DNA of 64,000 bases, from positions 5,952,001 through 6,016,000 of the forward strand of contig NZ_LT670819.1 in the NCBI RefSeq assembly GCF_900129855.1. Direction: 5' to 3'. The notes beneath the pieces were generated by a model. It saw only the letters and a list, made by a program, of their open reading frames with translations, was not told the origin of the DNA and did no database searches. Shown one piece after another: positions 28,842-37,555 of this stretch. The stretch is from Streptomyces sp. 3214.6 (lineage in GTDB: Bacteria > Actinomycetota > Actinomycetes > Streptomycetales > Streptomycetaceae). Both the position numbers and the translations under genes were made by a program. Each line of letters opens with the position of its first letter. Within the stretch, counting starts at the first letter, position 1.

Positions 28842-30230
28842 TCAGTTCCCGTACGCCGTCGCCGCGTCCGACTCCAGTTTCGCCTGGGTGCCGGCCACGT
28901 TCGTCGGGTTCTTCAGGAAGTCCTGCAGGTCCTTCCACTCGCCCTTGCCGGGCGTGCCGCCGAACGCCTGCGGGGCCTGGTCGGACATGTCGAAGCGGAA
29001 GTCGTCGCCGGCCGCGATCAGCGCCTTGGCGATCGTCTGCTGCACCTCGTTCGGATACGCGGAGATGTCGACGCTCTTGTTCGGCGAGAGATAGCCGCCG
29101 AGCTTGGCCTGGATCTCCGCCGCGTCCGGCGAGGCCAGGAACGTGGCCAGCGCCTGTGCGCCCTTGGAGTCCTTCAGGATGACGGCCGCGTCGCCGCCGG
29201 AGACCACGGGCGCGGTGGCGCCGACCGTCGGGAAGGGGAACACCTTGGCGTCCGTGCCGACCTTCGACTTGGTGTCGGCGATGTTGACCTGCACGAAGTC
29301 ACCCTCGTAGACCATGGCCGCCTTCGGCTGGTCGCCGCCGGTGAAGGTCTGGGTCACCGAGGCCGGGAACTCGGTCTGCAGCGCGCCCTTCGCGCCGCCC
29401 GCCACCCAGTCCTTCTTGCCCCAGATCTGGGCGAGCGTGGTCAGCGCCTCCTTCACGGAGGGGTCCGTCCACTTGATCTTGTGCTGGGCGAGCTGGTCGT
29501 ACTTCTCCGGGCCCGCCTGGGAGAGGTAGACGTTCTCGAACCAGTCGGTGAGCGTCCAGCCGTCGGCGCCGCCGATCGAGAACGGCGTGACACCGGAGTC
29601 GTACACCGTCTGCGCGGTGGCCAGCAGGTCCTTCCACGTCTTGGGCTCGGCCGCCCCCGCGTTCTCGAAGACCTTGGCGTTGTACCAGACCAGCGACTTG
29701 TTCGCGGCCTTGTAGTAGACGCCGTACTGCTTGCCGCCCACCTTGCCGATGTCCTGCCAGCCCTGCGAGTAGTTCTTGGCGAGCTCCGCCTGGGCCTCGG
29801 CGCCCAGCGGTTTGGCCCAGCCCTTGTCGGCGGCCTGCTTGATGGCGCCGGGCTGCGGCAGCATCGCCACGTCCGGCGGTGCGCCGCCCGCGATCTTCGA
29901 GCCGAGGAAGTTGATGATCGGGTCCTGCGCGGGCACGAAGGTGATCTTCGCGCCGGTGCGCTTCTCGAACTCGGCCAGAACCTTCTTGAAGTTCGCCTGC
30001 TCGGTGCCGGTCCAGACGGCGGCCACCTCGAGCGTGGTGCCGTCGAGCTTGGGGAGGGTGAGAGTGCTGCCGGAGTCCTTCGTTCCGGTGCTGCTGTCGC
30101 TTCCGCTGCTCTTGTCGTCGTTGCTGCTGCACGCCGTGGCCGAGAGCGCGAGGGCTCCCGCCAGGAGCGTGGCGGCTGCTTTCACGGTCCTGCGTGTCCG
30201 GATGGTGTCGTCGCTGGTGCTGCGCATCAC
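28842..30230 (-). CDS. Sugar ABC transporter binding lipoprotein
   Basis: A 462-residue extracytoplasmic solute-binding protein. The signal peptide ends in a lipobox-like ALSATACSS, so the mature lipidated cysteine is at about residue 34, followed by a flexible Ser/Thr/Asp linker. The rest is a SBP_bac type-1 fold (FEKRTGAKITFVPAQDP, AGGAPPDVAMLPQPG, TWKDLLATAQTVYDSG). It captures an unidentified sugar for the two permeases. The start is GTG 30230 or the adjacent ATG 30227. First gene of the operon; no regulator gene lies beside it. Confidence 0.92.
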   Translation of the reverse strand: MMRSTSDDTIRTRRTVKAAATLLAGALALSATACSSNDDKSSGSDSSTGTKDSGSTLTLPKLDGTTLEVAAVWTGTEQANFKKVLAEFEKRTGAKITFVPAQDPIINFLGSKIAGGAPPDVAMLPQPGAIKQAADKGWAKPLGAEAQAELAKNYSQGWQDIGKVGGKQYGVYYKAANKSLVWYNAKVFENAGAAEPKTWKDLLATAQTVYDSGVTPFSIGGADGWTLTDWFENVYLSQAGPEKYDQLAQHKIKWTDPSVKEALTTLAQIWGKKDWVAGGAKGALQTEFPASVTQTFTGGDQPKAAMVYEGDFVQVNIADTKSKVGTDAKVFPFPTVGATAPVVSGGDAAVILKDSKGAQALATFLASPDAAEIQAKLGGYLSPNKSVDISAYPNEVQQTIAKALIAAGDDFRFDMSDQAPQAFGGTPGKGEWKDLQDFLKNPTNVAGTQAKLESDAATAYGN

Positions 30231-30315
30231 TGCCCCGTTCTTCGTTCCTCGTCGAACGTTGAGCGCTGTCCCGTGGGCACTGGTCTACGCCGGGTGTCAT
30301 GCCTCGGCAAGAGCG

Positions 30316-30335
30316 CCCCCGCTGTCAAGCGGGGG
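30316..30335 (-). terminator. Possible terminator of the FHA-FtsK gene
   Basis: CCCCCGCT (30316-30323) pairs perfectly with AGCGGGGG (30328-30335) across a four-base loop, in the 140-base gap after the FHA-FtsK stop. Confidence 0.5.
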
Positions 30336-30370
30336 ATCGTGACCGCGTCGTGATCGGTGGGCGCTGCTCC

Positions 30371-33300
30371 TCACACGCCGGACGGGCTGAATTGGGCGAG
30401 TTGGCGTGCCGCCCGCTCCAGGGCGCTGGCCAGCAGGGCCAAGTCGGTGGGGCCGTTGCCCAGTTCTCGGACCGGTCTGCGGGTCGGGGGGTCGCCCATG
30501 CGGGGCCACTCCAGGGGGACCACCGTGGGGCGCAGCGTCGCCGTGCGGGGGATACGGCCCGTGACGCGGCCGCCCTGGAACGGGGTGAGGCGGCCGTCCG
30601 CGCTCTTGAGGCGGCCTCGGCCCGGCGCCGGTTCGTCCGTGCCTGAACCCGGCGGGTCGAGAGTGATCCGAACGGTGGACATGCGGGCCGGTTCCGACTC
30701 CGCCGTACGGCCTCCGGGCCCGGCCGCCGCCACCAGGTGCACGCCGAGCCGCTCGCCCTCGCGGGCCACCGCCTCCAGCGCGCGCATGACGGAGCCGGCG
30801 GCGGGCCGGCCCGGGGAGCCGAGAGCGGGGGCGACGAGGGCGTCCAGGTCGTCGACCACGACCACCAGACGGGGCAGCGGCGACACCGTCTCGGTACGTT
30901 GCCGGGCGGCCGCTCCCGGGCGCAGCCGGAGGGTGGTGCTGGGCGGGGCCTCCAGATCGGCGGCGCCCGATGCGGCGCCGGACGCGGCGTTGTTGCCCGG
31001 CCCGGTCCCCGGGGGCGGGGTGTTCGCGGTGCGCTGCGGGACGATGCGGCCGGAGACCGCGCGGTGCGTGTGCCACTCCGCGAAGTGGGAGCGGCCCAGC
31101 AGTTCGGCCCGCCGCTTCAGCTCGGCGCTCAGCGACTGCGCGAACTCCCGCATCCGTACCGGGTCGTTGGCGGTGAGGTGGGTGGTGACATGCGGGACGT
31201 CCGTACAGACCTGCAGGCCGTCGCCCGGGCCGCCGCTGCCCTTGCCGACGGTGTCGCGGCCGTCCAGCAGGATGACGCCCAGCCGGTCCGGGCGCTCGGC
31301 GGCGGCCAGCGAGGCGACGACCGCCCGCAGCAACTCCGTACGCCCGCTGCCGGTCGGGCCCTCGATCAGCAGATGGGGGCCCTCGGCGACCAGGTCCACC
31401 CCGACCGGCCCGCGCGGACCGGCGCCGAGCACGGCCCGGACCCGGCCGCCGAGCGCCTCGGAGTCGTCCGCCGCGTCCGCCCAGCGGGCCATCAGGGAGG
31501 CCGGCGTGGCCCGGGCGAGGCCCAACTCGTCCAGGAGACGCGCCGACTGGGGCAGCGGCGCCGACACACGCGTGTGTCGTTCGCCGCCACCACCCGAGCC
31601 GTCCGGGCGCAGCGGTGCGAGAGCCCGCGCGAAGCGTTCGGCCCAGGCCAGGGAGACCGCGTCCACCGCGCCGACCGTGCCGGCACCCACCGGGCCGGGC
31701 CGCTCCGTCTCCGCCCCGGCCCGCGCGACCCGCAGCAGCCGCAGGGCCGTCGCCACGTCCCCGCTGAGCAGCGCGACCGCCCCGCACGCGCGGAACGTGG
31801 GCGCCGCCGCGCAGGCCGCCTCGTACATCTGCGTCACCGGTGCGGCAGGGGAGGCCGCGGGCGTCTCCGCCAGGCAGACGACGTGGATCCCCGCGCGCGG
31901 ACCGGCCACCGCGAGCCGGCTCACGGCTTCCCGCAGGTCGGCGCCGCCGGGGTCGCCGTCCACCACGAGCACCGTGTACGGGCCGGGGAAGCCGCCGTCC
32001 GTCGTGTCGTCGGCCACCGCCCAGGAGGGTCGGCGTTCGGTGCCGCGGGGCGTGGGTAGGTGCACCGGTGCCGTAGCGCTGTCCGTGACGCTCGGGCTGT
32101 CGGAGAGGTGGTCCTGAAGGCGGCGCAGGAGTTCGTCGGTGCGGGCCGTGGCCTGGTCGCGGTCGTAGGCGAGGAGGAGACGGCAGTCCTGGCCGTGCCC
32201 GGGCCGCAGTTGGGGCAGCCAGCCCAGCCAGGACCACTCGGCGACGCGCTCCTCCTCGGAACGCGCGCGGTCCGCGCTGATCAGGACGACTTCCAGGGCG
32301 TCGGGGGAGTGCAGCGCGGCGAGCTGGGCCAGCACCGCGCGTGCCAGCCCGGACAGCCGCGGGCGCGGCCCGGCCAGACCGAGCGCGCCGACCTCGCGCA
32401 GCCCCGCCGTCACCGGGACCGCGGGCAGCAGGCCCGAGCCGTCCGGCGCCGGCCGGTCGGCGGTGCCCAGCCGCACGGTGAGCGCCTCCGGGTGACCCGG
32501 TCCGCGCTCCCACAGCCGCGGGCCCGGGCCCAGCGCGGTCAGCAGCAGCGCCGCCGGGTCCGGCCAGGTCTCGGGTGCGGGCGGCGGGGCGGCGGCCGAC
32601 GGCAGCGCCTCGATACCGGCCGGCTCGTCGTCATGCTCCCCCGGGGCGGCCGTCTCCTGGTCGCCCCCGCGGCCCCCGGCCAGCCGCCGAGCCCATGCGG
32701 AGAGCCCCCCGCGTCTGCGCACGCCCGGGGGCACGTCGGTGCCGCGCAGGGGGGTGCCTTTGCGGCGGGAGGCGCTCCGCGGGTCGGTGTCGGGGACGTC
32801 GTCAGGGCCGTCGTAGGGGGAGGCGGGGGAGGGGGGTGAAGCGGCAGACGGGTGCTGCGGGGTGTGGGAGGCGTGGGAAGCCGGGGAGGTGTGAGGCCCG
32901 CGGACGTCGTCGTCCGCCGTGGTGAACGAGCCGAGGCCGGAGCGGCCGCCGTGGGTCGCCGAGGCGTCCATGGCTGCGCCGCCCGCTGCGGGCGTGCCAC
33001 TCGGGGGAACGGCTCCCTGCGGGGGCCGGCGTCCGGCGTCCGTCGTGCGCGCTGTGCCGTCGCCGTGCCGGCTCTCGATGCGCGGCGCCGTGCCCTGGTC
33101 CGGCACCAGCGGTGTCTCCCGGGAGCCGCGCGGGCGCTCGCCCCGGGCGTCGGCCGAGCCGCTCCAGTCCACCGTGCCGTAGGCGTGACCGGTCGGACCG
33201 GAAGGGCCCGCCCGGCCGACCGGGTCGCTCGTGGCCGACGCGCTGCCTCCTGTGGCCGGCGCGGTGCCGCCCGGCACGCGCGCGGGGGCCGGTCCCGTCG

Positions 33301-34036
33301 TGCCGGCCGGTTCGCTGCCGCCCGGCACACGCGTGTGGCGGGCCGCCGCCGCGTCCGTCCCCCCGCAGGGCACCCGGACATGCCCCTCCCCGTCCGGGGT
33401 CGTCGCCACCCGGGGGCCCGGGCCGCCGGGCGGGGCCAGGCGCAGGGCCGACTCGCCGATGCGGAGCAGGGCGCCGGGGGCGAGGCGGACGGGCCGGGAC
33501 GGTACGCGCGTGCCGTCCAGGGTGGTGCCGTTGGTGGAGCCGAGGTCGGCGACCGTGAGCCGGCCGTCGGGCGAGAGCGTCACCGCGCAGTGCAGGCGCG
33601 AGACGTCCGGGTCGTCGAGAGGCACGTCGGCATCGGCGGAGCGGCCGACGCGGACCTGGCCGCCGTGCAGCAGATGGACCCCGCCCGCGTCGGGCCCCGC
33701 CACCACGTGCAGCCGGGCCGGGGCGTCGTCGACCTCGGGATGCGGTTCGGGGTCGGCCGGGGCGCCCAGGGACAGCACCGCGCCGTCGATCAGCGGGGGC
33801 TCGCCGAGCGTGCAGCGCTGTGCGTCGAGCCGCTCCACGCCCGCGTACAGCAAGACCGCGGCCGCGGACGAGGACGACGCGGCACCCTCCCCGGAGACCG
33901 CCGCGGCCAGCGCCGACGCCACCGCGGCCAGGGCGGTGCCGGCGGGCGCCGTGACCAGCACGTCGCAGCTCGCGGCCCGGCCCCGCGCCTCGGGGTGCGG
34001 GCCCTGCGGGTCTACGACGGTCAGCCGGATCTGCAT
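30371..34036 (-). CDS. FHA-domain FtsK/SpoIIIE-type ATPase, EssC-like but soluble
   Basis: A 1221-residue protein. Residues about 105-195 form a forkhead-associated phosphothreonine-binding domain (VGRSADAD, SRLHC at 146-150, GSTNG at 166-170). A 300-residue Pro/Gly/Ser/Thr-rich linker follows. Then comes an FtsK/EccC-type ATPase region: RLWERGPGHPEALTVRLGT, Walker A GPTGSGRT near residue 893 and Walker B LVVVVDDLDAL near 1055. The N-terminal 90 residues resemble the ubiquitin-like/FHA region of EssC. No membrane segment is evident, unlike EssC. The gene is divergent from pkaA, suggesting it reads kinase signals. ATG 34036 (MQIRLTVVDPQGP) is chosen. Its last residues, FSPSGV, are encoded by an interspersed-repeat fragment. 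Confidence 0.85.
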   Translation of the reverse strand: MQIRLTVVDPQGPHPEARGRAASCDVLVTAPAGTALAAVASALAAAVSGEGAASSSSAAAVLLYAGVERLDAQRCTLGEPPLIDGAVLSLGAPADPEPHPEVDDAPARLHVVAGPDAGGVHLLHGGQVRVGRSADADVPLDDPDVSRLHCAVTLSPDGRLTVADLGSTNGTTLDGTRVPSRPVRLAPGALLRIGESALRLAPPGGPGPRVATTPDGEGHVRVPCGGTDAAAARHTRVPGGSEPAGTTGPAPARVPGGTAPATGGSASATSDPVGRAGPSGPTGHAYGTVDWSGSADARGERPRGSRETPLVPDQGTAPRIESRHGDGTARTTDAGRRPPQGAVPPSGTPAAGGAAMDASATHGGRSGLGSFTTADDDVRGPHTSPASHASHTPQHPSAASPPSPASPYDGPDDVPDTDPRSASRRKGTPLRGTDVPPGVRRRGGLSAWARRLAGGRGGDQETAAPGEHDDEPAGIEALPSAAAPPPAPETWPDPAALLLTALGPGPRLWERGPGHPEALTVRLGTADRPAPDGSGLLPAVPVTAGLREVGALGLAGPRPRLSGLARAVLAQLAALHSPDALEVVLISADRARSEEERVAEWSWLGWLPQLRPGHGQDCRLLLAYDRDQATARTDELLRRLQDHLSDSPSVTDSATAPVHLPTPRGTERRPSWAVADDTTDGGFPGPYTVLVVDGDPGGADLREAVSRLAVAGPRAGIHVVCLAETPAASPAAPVTQMYEAACAAAPTFRACGAVALLSGDVATALRLLRVARAGAETERPGPVGAGTVGAVDAVSLAWAERFARALAPLRPDGSGGGGERHTRVSAPLPQSARLLDELGLARATPASLMARWADAADDSEALGGRVRAVLGAGPRGPVGVDLVAEGPHLLIEGPTGSGRTELLRAVVASLAAAERPDRLGVILLDGRDTVGKGSGGPGDGLQVCTDVPHVTTHLTANDPVRMREFAQSLSAELKRRAELLGRSHFAEWHTHRAVSGRIVPQRTANTPPPGTGPGNNAASGAASGAADLEAPPSTTLRLRPGAAARQRTETVSPLPRLVVVVDDLDALVAPALGSPGRPAAGSVMRALEAVAREGERLGVHLVAAAGPGGRTAESEPARMSTVRITLDPPGSGTDEPAPGRGRLKSADGRLTPFQGGRVTGRIPRTATLRPTVVPLEWPRMGDPPTRRPVRELGNGPTDLALLASALERAARQLAQFSPSGV

Positions 34037-34370
34037 CGCCGTCAGCGGTCCCTTCTGCACGGGCGCGGACTTCCCCCACCCCACACGAGCACAGCGGCCA
34101 GTACTGAAGGCATCCTCGCACCTGTCACTGACAACGTGCCCACCACCCGATGGCAAGTGATCTTGATTGGTCGGCTCTGCCCGCAAAAGTGCCTGACAAG
34201 TGCGGCGCCGATGATCAGTTGAGATCGGTCACGTCCGGCTCCGGCAACCAGGACGACCGAGTCACGCGTCTTTCCTTCGCACCCGGACGACAGCCCGGTG
34301 TCCGTACGGCGGCACTACAGTGGGTCGGAACACGGACAGACAGGTAAGCAAGCAGCAGGGAGCGCGTGAC
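34037..34370. promoter_or_regulatory. Divergent region between the FHA-FtsK gene and pkaA
   Basis: 334 bases feeding two divergent genes. It is less GC-rich around 34125-34260, where the promoters are likely. No palindromic operator or RNA structure stood out. The pkaA ribosome site AGGGAG lies at 34357-34362. Confidence 0.4.
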
Positions 34371-36080
34371 GTGCGGCCAGTCGGCAGCAAGTACCTGCTC
34401 GAGGAGCCGCTCGGACGCGGCGCCACGGGCACCGTCTGGCGAGCCCGCCAGCGCGAGACCGCGGGCGCCGAGGCGGCCGTGCCCGGCCAGCCCGGCGAGA
34501 CCGTGGCGATCAAGGTCCTCAAGGAAGAGCTGGCCAACGACCCCGACGTCGTGATGCGCTTCCTGCGGGAGCGGTCCGTACTGCTGCGGCTGACCCACCC
34601 GAACATCGTCCAGGTCCGTGACCTGGTCGTCGAGGGCGATCTGCTGGCGCTGGTCATGGACCTCGTCGAGGGCCCCGACCTGCACCGCTATCTGCGCGAG
34701 AACGGCCCCTTCACCCCTGTCGCCGCCGCCCTGCTCACCGCCCAGGTCGCCGACGCGCTCGCCGCCAGTCACGCCGACGGCGTAGTGCACCGCGACCTGA
34801 AGCCGGCCAACGTCCTGCTGCGGCAGAACGGCGGGGAGATGCACCCCCTGCTCACCGACTTCGGCATCGCCCGCCTCGCCGACTCCCCGGGACTGACCCG
34901 CACCAGCGAGTTCGTCGGGACGCCCGCGTACGTCGCCCCCGAGTCCGCCGAGGGCCGCCCGCAGACCTCCGCCGTCGACATCTACGGCGCCGGCATCCTG
35001 CTGTACGAGCTGGTCACCGGCCGTCCGCCGTTCTCCGGCGGCTCCGCCCTCGAGGTCCTCCACCAGCATCTGAGCGCCGAGCCGCGCCGCCCCTCCACGG
35101 TCCCCGACCCGCTGTGGACGGTCATCGAGCGCTGTCTGCGCAAGAACCCCGACGACCGGCCGAGCGCCGAGAACCTCGCGCGCGGGCTGCGGATCGTCGC
35201 CGAGGGCATCGGGGTGCACGCGAACTCGATGCAGATCGCCGCCGCCGACGGCGTCGGCCATGTGCTCGCGCCCGACCCCTCGCCCGCGACCGTGCCCGGC
35301 GGCGCCTACGACCCGAACGCCGCGACCAGCGTCCTGCCGCACACGAACGGCCCGGCGGGCGCCGCCGACCCCACCGCCGTCCTGCCGCACACGGGCAGTC
35401 CGCAGGGCGCGGCCGACCCGACGGCCGTCCTGCCGCCGGTGCCGCCGCACCAGCAGGGGCAGCAGCCCGAGCAGCCGCACCCCTGGCAGTCCCAGATGCA
35501 GGGCGCCCGCGCCCGCAACGAGCAGACCCAGGTCCAGCAGTACCTCGACCCCGGCGAGGACCCGCTGCGCCGCCGCCCCCAGCGGCAGGTCAACCGTCAG
35601 CAGCCGCAGCAGCAGCCGTATCCCCCGCAGCAACCGCAGCAGCAGCGGCCTCCGCAGCGTCCGCACCAGCAGCAGCCCGGCTACGGGTACCAGGGGCAGC
35701 CGCAGCAGCAGTACGCGCCTCCGCAAGCCCAGCAGCCTCACCAGCAGCCCCAGCGGTACGCGCCGCCGCCCCAGCCCCAGCAGCCGCAGCAGCGGCCTGC
35801 ACCCGAGCCCCGGCAGCCGCGCGAGCCGCGGCAGCGCAGCGCCAACCCGATGCGGATCCCCGGCCTGGGCTGTCTCAAGGGCTGCCTGTTCACGATCGTC
35901 ATCCTGTTCGTGGCCGGCTGGCTGGTCTGGGAGTTCAGCCCGCTGCAGGGCTGGATCGGCACCGGCAAGAGCTACTGGCAGCTGGTCACCGGCTGGATCG
36001 ACGACGTCACCGGGTGGATCGGCGACCTGGGCGGGAGCGGCTCGGGCGGCGGGAGCGGCTCGGGCGGCAGCGGGAACTGA
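34371..36080 (+). CDS. pkaA: Eukaryotic-type Ser/Thr protein kinase PkaA
   Basis: A 569-residue membrane kinase. The kinase domain (about 8-265) has the glycine loop GRGATGTVW, catalytic Lys48 (VAIKVL), VHRDLKPANVLL and DFGIA with activation loop GTPAYVAPES. Then come three imperfect repeats of the type GAADPTAVLPHTGSPQ, a long Gln/Pro-rich stretch, a membrane helix (about 500-522, CLFTIVILFVAGWLVW) and a short Gly/Ser-rich outer tail. There are no PASTA repeats. GTG 34371 has an AGGGAG site eight bases upstream; ATG 34320 would add 17 residues. The pair with pkaB upstream of prfB matches the known Streptomyces pkaA-pkaB locus. Confidence 0.92.
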   Translation: MRPVGSKYLLEEPLGRGATGTVWRARQRETAGAEAAVPGQPGETVAIKVLKEELANDPDVVMRFLRERSVLLRLTHPNIVQVRDLVVEGDLLALVMDLVEGPDLHRYLRENGPFTPVAAALLTAQVADALAASHADGVVHRDLKPANVLLRQNGGEMHPLLTDFGIARLADSPGLTRTSEFVGTPAYVAPESAEGRPQTSAVDIYGAGILLYELVTGRPPFSGGSALEVLHQHLSAEPRRPSTVPDPLWTVIERCLRKNPDDRPSAENLARGLRIVAEGIGVHANSMQIAAADGVGHVLAPDPSPATVPGGAYDPNAATSVLPHTNGPAGAADPTAVLPHTGSPQGAADPTAVLPPVPPHQQGQQPEQPHPWQSQMQGARARNEQTQVQQYLDPGEDPLRRRPQRQVNRQQPQQQPYPPQQPQQQRPPQRPHQQQPGYGYQGQPQQQYAPPQAQQPHQQPQRYAPPPQPQQPQQRPAPEPRQPREPRQRSANPMRIPGLGCLKGCLFTIVILFVAGWLVWEFSPLQGWIGTGKSYWQLVTGWIDDVTGWIGDLGGSGSGGGSGSGGSGN

Positions 36081-36083
36081 GGC

Positions 36084-36119
36084 ACCGGTGGCCGCCGGGG
36101 GACCCCGGTGGGCACCGGT
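36084..36119 (+). terminator. Extended GC-rich hairpin between pkaA and pkaB
   Basis: ACCGGTG...CCGGGG pairs with CCCCGG...CACCGGT with single-base interruptions, forming a nearly full-length 36-base hairpin immediately after the pkaA stop. No T tract. It may terminate or attenuate read-through into pkaB. Confidence 0.5.
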
Positions 36120-36246
36120 TCGACGCCTGCCCTGACCGCGAGTTTGTGGACTTGTCGACATCTGACGGGTGATTTCCGTCTCCGCGGTGAAGGTTGGCTC
36201 TTCGGACGCGTACTTTGATGGGCAACACGCGTCTGTAGGAGCAGTC

Positions 36247-37497
36247 TTGGCACGGAAGATCGGCAGCCGGTACACCGCCCACCAGATCCTGGGACGGGGC
36301 AGCGCCGGCACGGTGTGGCTGGGCGAGGGACCGGAAGGCCCCGTCGCCGTCAAGCTGCTGCGCGAGGACCTCGCCTCCGACGAGGAGCTCGTGGGCCGCT
36401 TTGTGCAGGAGCGCACGGCACTGCTCGGTCTGGAACACCCCCACGTGGTGTCCGTACGGGACCTGGTGGTCGACGGCAACGACCTGGCGCTGGTCATGGA
36501 CCTGGTCCGGGGCACCGACCTGCGCACCCGCCTCGAACGCGACCGGCGGCTCGCGCCCGAGGCCGCCGTGGCGATCGTCGCGGACGTCGCCGAGGGCCTG
36601 GCCGCCGCGCACGCCGCCGGGATCGTGCACCGCGACGTGAAGCCCGAGAACATCCTGCTCGACATGCAGGGCCCGCTCGGCCCCGGCGGCTCGCACCGCG
36701 CGCTGCTGACCGACTTCGGCGTCGCGAAACTCATCGACACCCCCAAGCGGACCCGCGCCACGAAGATCATCGGCACGCCGGACTACCTCGCCCCGGAGAT
36801 CGTCGAGGGCCTCCCGCCGCGCGCCTCGGTCGACATCTACGCCCTGGCGACGGTGCTGTACGAGCTGCTCGCGGGCTTCACCCCGTTCGGCGGCGGGCAC
36901 CCGGGCGCGGTGCTGCGCCGCCATGTCACCGAGTCCGTCGCCCCGCTGCCCGGCATCCCGGACGAGCTGTGGCAACTGCTCGTGCAGTGCCTGGCGAAGG
37001 CGCCGGCCTCCCGGCTGCGGGCGTCCGAGCTGGCCGCACGACTGCGGGAGCAGCTGCCGACGCTGGCGGGAATGCCCCCGCTGGACGTCGACTCGCCGGA
37101 CACGGAGCAGGAGGACGGCGCCGAGCCGCACGAGACCGCGCCCACCGCGTCCGCCCCCGAGGCGCCCTCCGGGAAGGCCCGGCGGGGCTCGGTCCCGCTG
37201 GTGCCGGGCGCGAAGCCGGACTCCAACCGCGACACCCACACGTCGATGCGCGTCCCCGCGCCCGACGAGCTGGCGGGCGGGGCGCACGGGACGGCCCGGG
37301 TGCCGAGGGCGGCCGGCGCACCGCGCCCCGGCTCGGCACGGAACCGTTCCGCCACGCGTCGGCGCCGGATCACGCTGGGCGTGGCCGCGGCGGCGCTGGT
37401 CGCTGCCGCGGGGATCGGCACCTGGGCGGCCACCTCGGGCGACGACGCGGGGGCGACCCCGCAGGACACCAACAACTCGACCCCGGCGTCACCGTGA
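36247..37497 (+). CDS. pkaB: Eukaryotic-type Ser/Thr protein kinase PkaB
   Basis: A 416-residue membrane kinase. The glycine loop GRGSAGTVW, catalytic Lys36 (VAVKLL), IVHRDVKPENILL and DFGVAK are intact, and the activation loop reads GTPDYLAPEI. After an Ala/Pro-rich juxtamembrane region comes a single helix near the C-terminus (ITLGVAAAALVAAAGIG) and a tail of about 20 residues outside. The start is TTG 36247: TAGGAG sits five bases upstream and the sequence begins MARKIGSRYTAHQILGRG like its relatives. Autophosphorylating kinases of this pair are known in Streptomyces; their targets are open. Confidence 0.92.
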   Translation: MARKIGSRYTAHQILGRGSAGTVWLGEGPEGPVAVKLLREDLASDEELVGRFVQERTALLGLEHPHVVSVRDLVVDGNDLALVMDLVRGTDLRTRLERDRRLAPEAAVAIVADVAEGLAAAHAAGIVHRDVKPENILLDMQGPLGPGGSHRALLTDFGVAKLIDTPKRTRATKIIGTPDYLAPEIVEGLPPRASVDIYALATVLYELLAGFTPFGGGHPGAVLRRHVTESVAPLPGIPDELWQLLVQCLAKAPASRLRASELAARLREQLPTLAGMPPLDVDSPDTEQEDGAEPHETAPTASAPEAPSGKARRGSVPLVPGAKPDSNRDTHTSMRVPAPDELAGGAHGTARVPRAAGAPRPGSARNRSATRRRRITLGVAAAALVAAAGIGTWAATSGDDAGATPQDTNNSTPASP

Positions 37498-37555
37498 CCT
37501 CCTCGTCTCCCGAATGCCGGACGGGCTGGGATGCCGGGTCCGTTACGCTGGAGGC

